Shown: positions 61,201 to 64,000 of the stretch, piece by piece | How the letters are laid out: every line of letters begins with the position of its first letter | How positions within the stretch are numbered: position 1 is the first letter of the stretch | Source: Dipylidium caninum | Taxonomy: Eukaryota > Platyhelminthes > Cestoda > Cyclophyllidea > Dipylidiidae | Direction of reading: 5' to 3' | Assembly: GCA_017562135.1 (NCBI GenBank) | Contig: QEYB01001214.1 | Location: 1 to 64,000 of the forward strand | DNA: 64,000 nt | Notes under the pieces: model-generated | The model's input: only the letters and a program-made list of their open reading frames with translations | Databases searched by the model: none | What the model was told of the DNA's origin: nothing | Position numbers and translations under genes: made by a program

Positions 61201-63270
61201 TCCGCTCCGCAGACCGATTCATGCTTACGTTTATTTAACTGAGTATTTCAGCTAACAGGCGATGCGATTTATGCCGTCTAAAATGTGTCTGTCTCCACCT
61301 TGGCAAAATGAGATGTTACGCTTCGTTATTTGTTTGGTGGCGTTTACTGCTGTTTTATGTGCACGTACAGGCGTTGGCCGAAGGATTAATTTGCAAATAA
61401 ATTAAAGCAATTGGTAGACAGTGGGAATTATTTGAAGTTCGGAAATCTCCGTGTTTCTGTTGGTAAATCACCTCATTATAAATTAATAACTGACTGCAGG
61501 CGGAACATTCGTTATGGAGATGTTTACCGGAACCTGCTCCCTCTAAAAAGCGCACTATACTCTCCTCCTCCTCCTATAATTCCATGAAAATGGTAACTGG
61601 TTTTCCTGCATGCCGGCAATTCTTTTTAAATGGCAAAATTTTCCGAACTAACTCCTCAGTATGGTACCGGACAACGTCAGTTCGGACCTTCTCACACTGA
61701 CAGTGTGGGACAGTGAAAGGAGGCTCACCCACTTCCTTCACGTCGGACCATCGACTATAATACCCACATCTGCTCAACTTAGCCAATCCAGTCGGCATTT
61801 GTTTTGCTTTTTTACCACCGCTCTTTGTAGAAGCCTTCACCTTGAGCACAAATAGTTTCGGCTTTAGAGGAAAAAGTAGAAGGGAGAATGGTTAGTGTTC
61901 TTGAATGTGAGGATTGATTGGAAGAGAAAATAATTTATTCATTCAAGGTGCAACCATTTCTCCGATTTATATGCACTAACGGCATGTGACAACTTGTTAC
62001 TGCCCTCACAGAGGCGTCGCAATGTAGTGTAAAAACGATGCTGTGAGAGAAGAGAAAGTGAATATTTGTGGCAGACCACCCAGATTTGGTATAGGACTCG
62101 TCGTGGCATTGGCATGACTTTGTTGGTGTTGCGCGTCTTCTACTCGCGCTCACTCTTCACCGTTGCCCTCCACCACGTTGCGCAATCGAAACTCCTCACC
62201 CATCCACCCGTTTATCCACTCTTCGTTGCCCCGATATACGTTTGTTTGTCTACCGACTTATTTTCACACCTAGCCGTTTCATGGGCTATCTTTTACTCTC
62301 CTCCCCGCCATCTTCCCTTTCCCTTATAACAGATGAAGGGAGTGAACGTGAGTTTGCTCATGACATTTGCTTCTTCATTTAATTTCTGCATGCTTGCTGC
62401 CAACTCATAGCCTCCTGGAAGAAGATTCCTCCGGGTGATTTGTTGGTCTCCCAAAACGGTTTCATCCTAAATTAGGCTCAAATTACCCAAACATATGTCC
62501 CGTAATGCCGTATGTGAGTGGATTCAGGCAAGCAGCATTGTCTCTGACCGTTAGAATAACCACTCTGGGGTGGTATTTGAGCCTCAATGGGGAGTGTGGT
62601 CACGTCTTCAGGTCGATGACGTATTTCTCCTTGCTATTTCACCACAAAACCAAGATTTGACTCCTGTAATGCACCAAAAATCTACACCTCGGCCAGACGG
62701 ACCTACAATAGTTAGGCCAAAGTTGGGACTGTTCACCTCGGGTGTGGCAGAGGGCGCTAAACATACTGATTGTGATGTTAAACAATTAGCTAATGGTTAG
62801 TTGCATGTACTCGCTATTGCACCCACTCACCAATCTATCAATCCATACACGACAAACGATGGAGTGAAATTCAACGAGACGGACAGTTTGACTGTCAGTA
62901 GCCTGAGTTTGTCGTAAAGTAAGTCCTCGAAAGAAGTGAAGGCTGCGCGTTACCGCGATTGCTGCTTCCATTGTTGCCCTAATCCTCTCTCCAACACCCC
63001 CTCTCTTCCGGCGAGACGTCTAACCCCTTGCTCTCTTCGGTGTCTTTAGTCCCTCGCTCGTTTTTCTCGATGATGTCGGAAAAACTCTTTCCCGACACCC
63101 AAAAAACGGGTTCCATAATGCGCAAAGTGGACGCCGCCGCCCTAAATCTCCCCGACGATCCCGTCAAGGCAAACGAAATTATTAAGAATGAGAAACTCGA
63201 CATGGGACTACCGCGTCTTGGCCAGTACCCACGTCTACGTGTCAACATTAAGGAGAGCACAGAGCTGAAG
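55203..63270 (+). CDS. ncx: Na+/Ca2+ exchanger (NCX/SLC8/Calx family), 5' part, continues beyond window
   Basis: Coding exons: 55203-56775, 56851-56965, 58866-59038, 63050-63270; phases agree, giving 694 residues so far. MWVSLKKIVFFTLLLHALGI is a signal peptide; the frame is open 45 bp upstream but has no earlier ATG. Next comes a transmembrane helix ending FLGVSIIADRFMAAIEVI. The alpha-1 repeat, SNLTLMALGSSAPEILLSII followed by IVGSAAFNLFVIIGICIAVI (about residues 120-176), lines the ion path. More helices lead to an XIP-like basic segment (KLFQRKFLKKKYKARRKAK, about 240-258). CBD1 (about 378-496) has DYATEDGTAVAGEDYE and IIDDDIFEEDEHFNVRLSNL; CBD2 follows with DDDHAGIF and VPIVDDNDYEKNEFFF. 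The last exon reads GLPRLGQYPRLRVNIKESTE, the conserved post-CBD2 block. The product exchanges about three Na+ for one Ca2+ across the plasma membrane. The alpha-2 repeat is missing only because the window ends. Confidence 0.93.
61574..61849 (-). CDS. Possible coding fragment in an NCX intron, unknown
   Basis: A 91-codon minus-strand frame has a Lys-rich start (KASTKSGGKKAKQMPTGLAK) and several cysteines and histidines. It lies in the 4-kb intron between NCX exons 3 and 4. There is no recognised family and no convincing splice sites; it may be chance or a decayed pseudogene. Confidence 0.15.
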   Translation of the reverse strand: MLKVKASTKSGGKKAKQMPTGLAKLSRCGYYSRWSDVKEVGEPPFTVPHCQCEKVRTDVVRYHTEELVRKILPFKKNCRHAGKPVTIFMEL

Positions 63271-64000
63271 GTATGCTGAAATGAGAAAACCTGATGAATC
63301 TACTATATTAGTAAAATCTGAATTCTTGCCGTCTCACTTCCCGTTTCAAACAAACCGATAACGGGGAATCACAAGTGGTTTTTACGCCTTCAGGATTTCT
63401 CTCTTGACATTGAGGTGTGACCAGTCAAAGTATCATTTCAGTGGTCGAATATCGGGAAACCGACCACTTCTAATTTTTGTATTTACTACATTTTACAATT
63501 TCAAACCTAAAACAGGGTTTCCTATCGAACTCTTTACCTCCGACTCATTGGACAACTTTTTGTTTCAAATACGCTCTGATCTTTGTTAATCGCTCAGTAC
63601 TCCGACCTCTCACTGCTGTTATCTGTCAACTCTTGCCGCTTTAATCAGAAAAAACATGCTGGTTTTACATTAGTATCATATTTCGAGTATCTGTTGTAGT
63701 GCGAGTCCTGAAAGTCTATCAAACTCTGTGAATTTAAGACAAGGCACTCATAGATGGTACACTGCAAAGCAGCAATAAATCTTGATTTGTTTGACCAACT
63801 TCTCAAGAAAAAAATTAGTGAGTAACTTCACTAAAACGTGAAAATGGCGTCTGGATGGATTCAAGGCTCTTCATAGCTGACCGTTAGACAATATGCCATC
63901 AGGCGGTCAGTTAAGTTTATCACTTTTCCATCCTGCGGGCTAGACTTTTCAGGATTTGTAGTTAATCTTTCCTACTCTCTTCAGACCACATGTTGCTGAG
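63271..64000. other. NCX intron, truncated by window end
   Basis: Begins with a gtatgc donor after the conserved IKESTELK segment. A possible acceptor (ctactctcttcag) ends near 63984, but the following bases hit a stop in the expected phase, so the next NCX exon probably lies beyond the window. Confidence 0.55.

Noticed and set aside
63970..64000. Next NCX exon at the window edge after ctctcttcag
   Set aside because: In the required phase it reaches a TGA within five codons, which does not fit the conserved family sequence.
1..64000. CRISPR arrays, bacterial operons, terminators or prophage
   Set aside because: The sequence is clearly from an animal nuclear genome with spliced genes; no regularly spaced repeats were seen.

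Overview
This window is eukaryotic, intron-rich animal DNA. It most likely comes from a flatworm, and I lean towards a tapeworm. The basis is bilaterian signalling and transport genes with long introns, a Dishevelled DIX domain with the short [17 protein letters not shown] spacing I associate with flatworms, and decayed R2-type retroelements. The taxon is an inference; no ribosomal or mitochondrial marker is present.

Layout. 1-6580: a very long imperfect inverted repeat (arms about 2.2 kb, spacer about 2.1 kb), with no gene recognised. 7370-10570: broken copies of a non-LTR retrotransposon with a restriction-like endonuclease (R2-like). Two minus-strand bodies are present, plus two oppositely oriented 3'-end scraps. 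10570-16945: no confident gene; an exact 35-bp tandem duplication. 16946-26290: a minus-strand gene of eight coding exons, reconstructed by splice sites and codon phase. It encodes a 473-residue, basic, low-complexity protein that I do not recognise. 26291-33293: AT-richer intergenic DNA.

33294-49201: a complete Dishevelled (Dvl/dsh) gene on the plus strand in 14 coding exons, with DIX, basic stretch, PDZ and DEP. Its intron between coding exons 11 and 12 contains a set of minus-strand exons (43818-45234, probably starting further up, to 46451). They have compatible phases, a 70-nt intron and a 32-nt microexon, and look like a nested gene of unknown function. 49202-55202: intergenic. 55203 onward: the 5' part of a plus-strand Na+/Ca2+ exchanger (NCX/SLC8/Calx) gene. 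It has the signal peptide, the first transmembrane block, alpha-1 repeat, XIP-like segment and both Calx-beta domains. The alpha-2 half lies beyond the window.

Functionally the two recognised genes are unrelated neighbours. Dishevelled is the cytoplasmic hub of Wnt/beta-catenin and planar polarity signalling; NCX is a plasma-membrane calcium extruder. The unknown minus-strand gene is head-to-head with Dvl, about 7 kb apart. Gene models come from manual splice-site and phase reasoning; none was checked by transcript data or database search.
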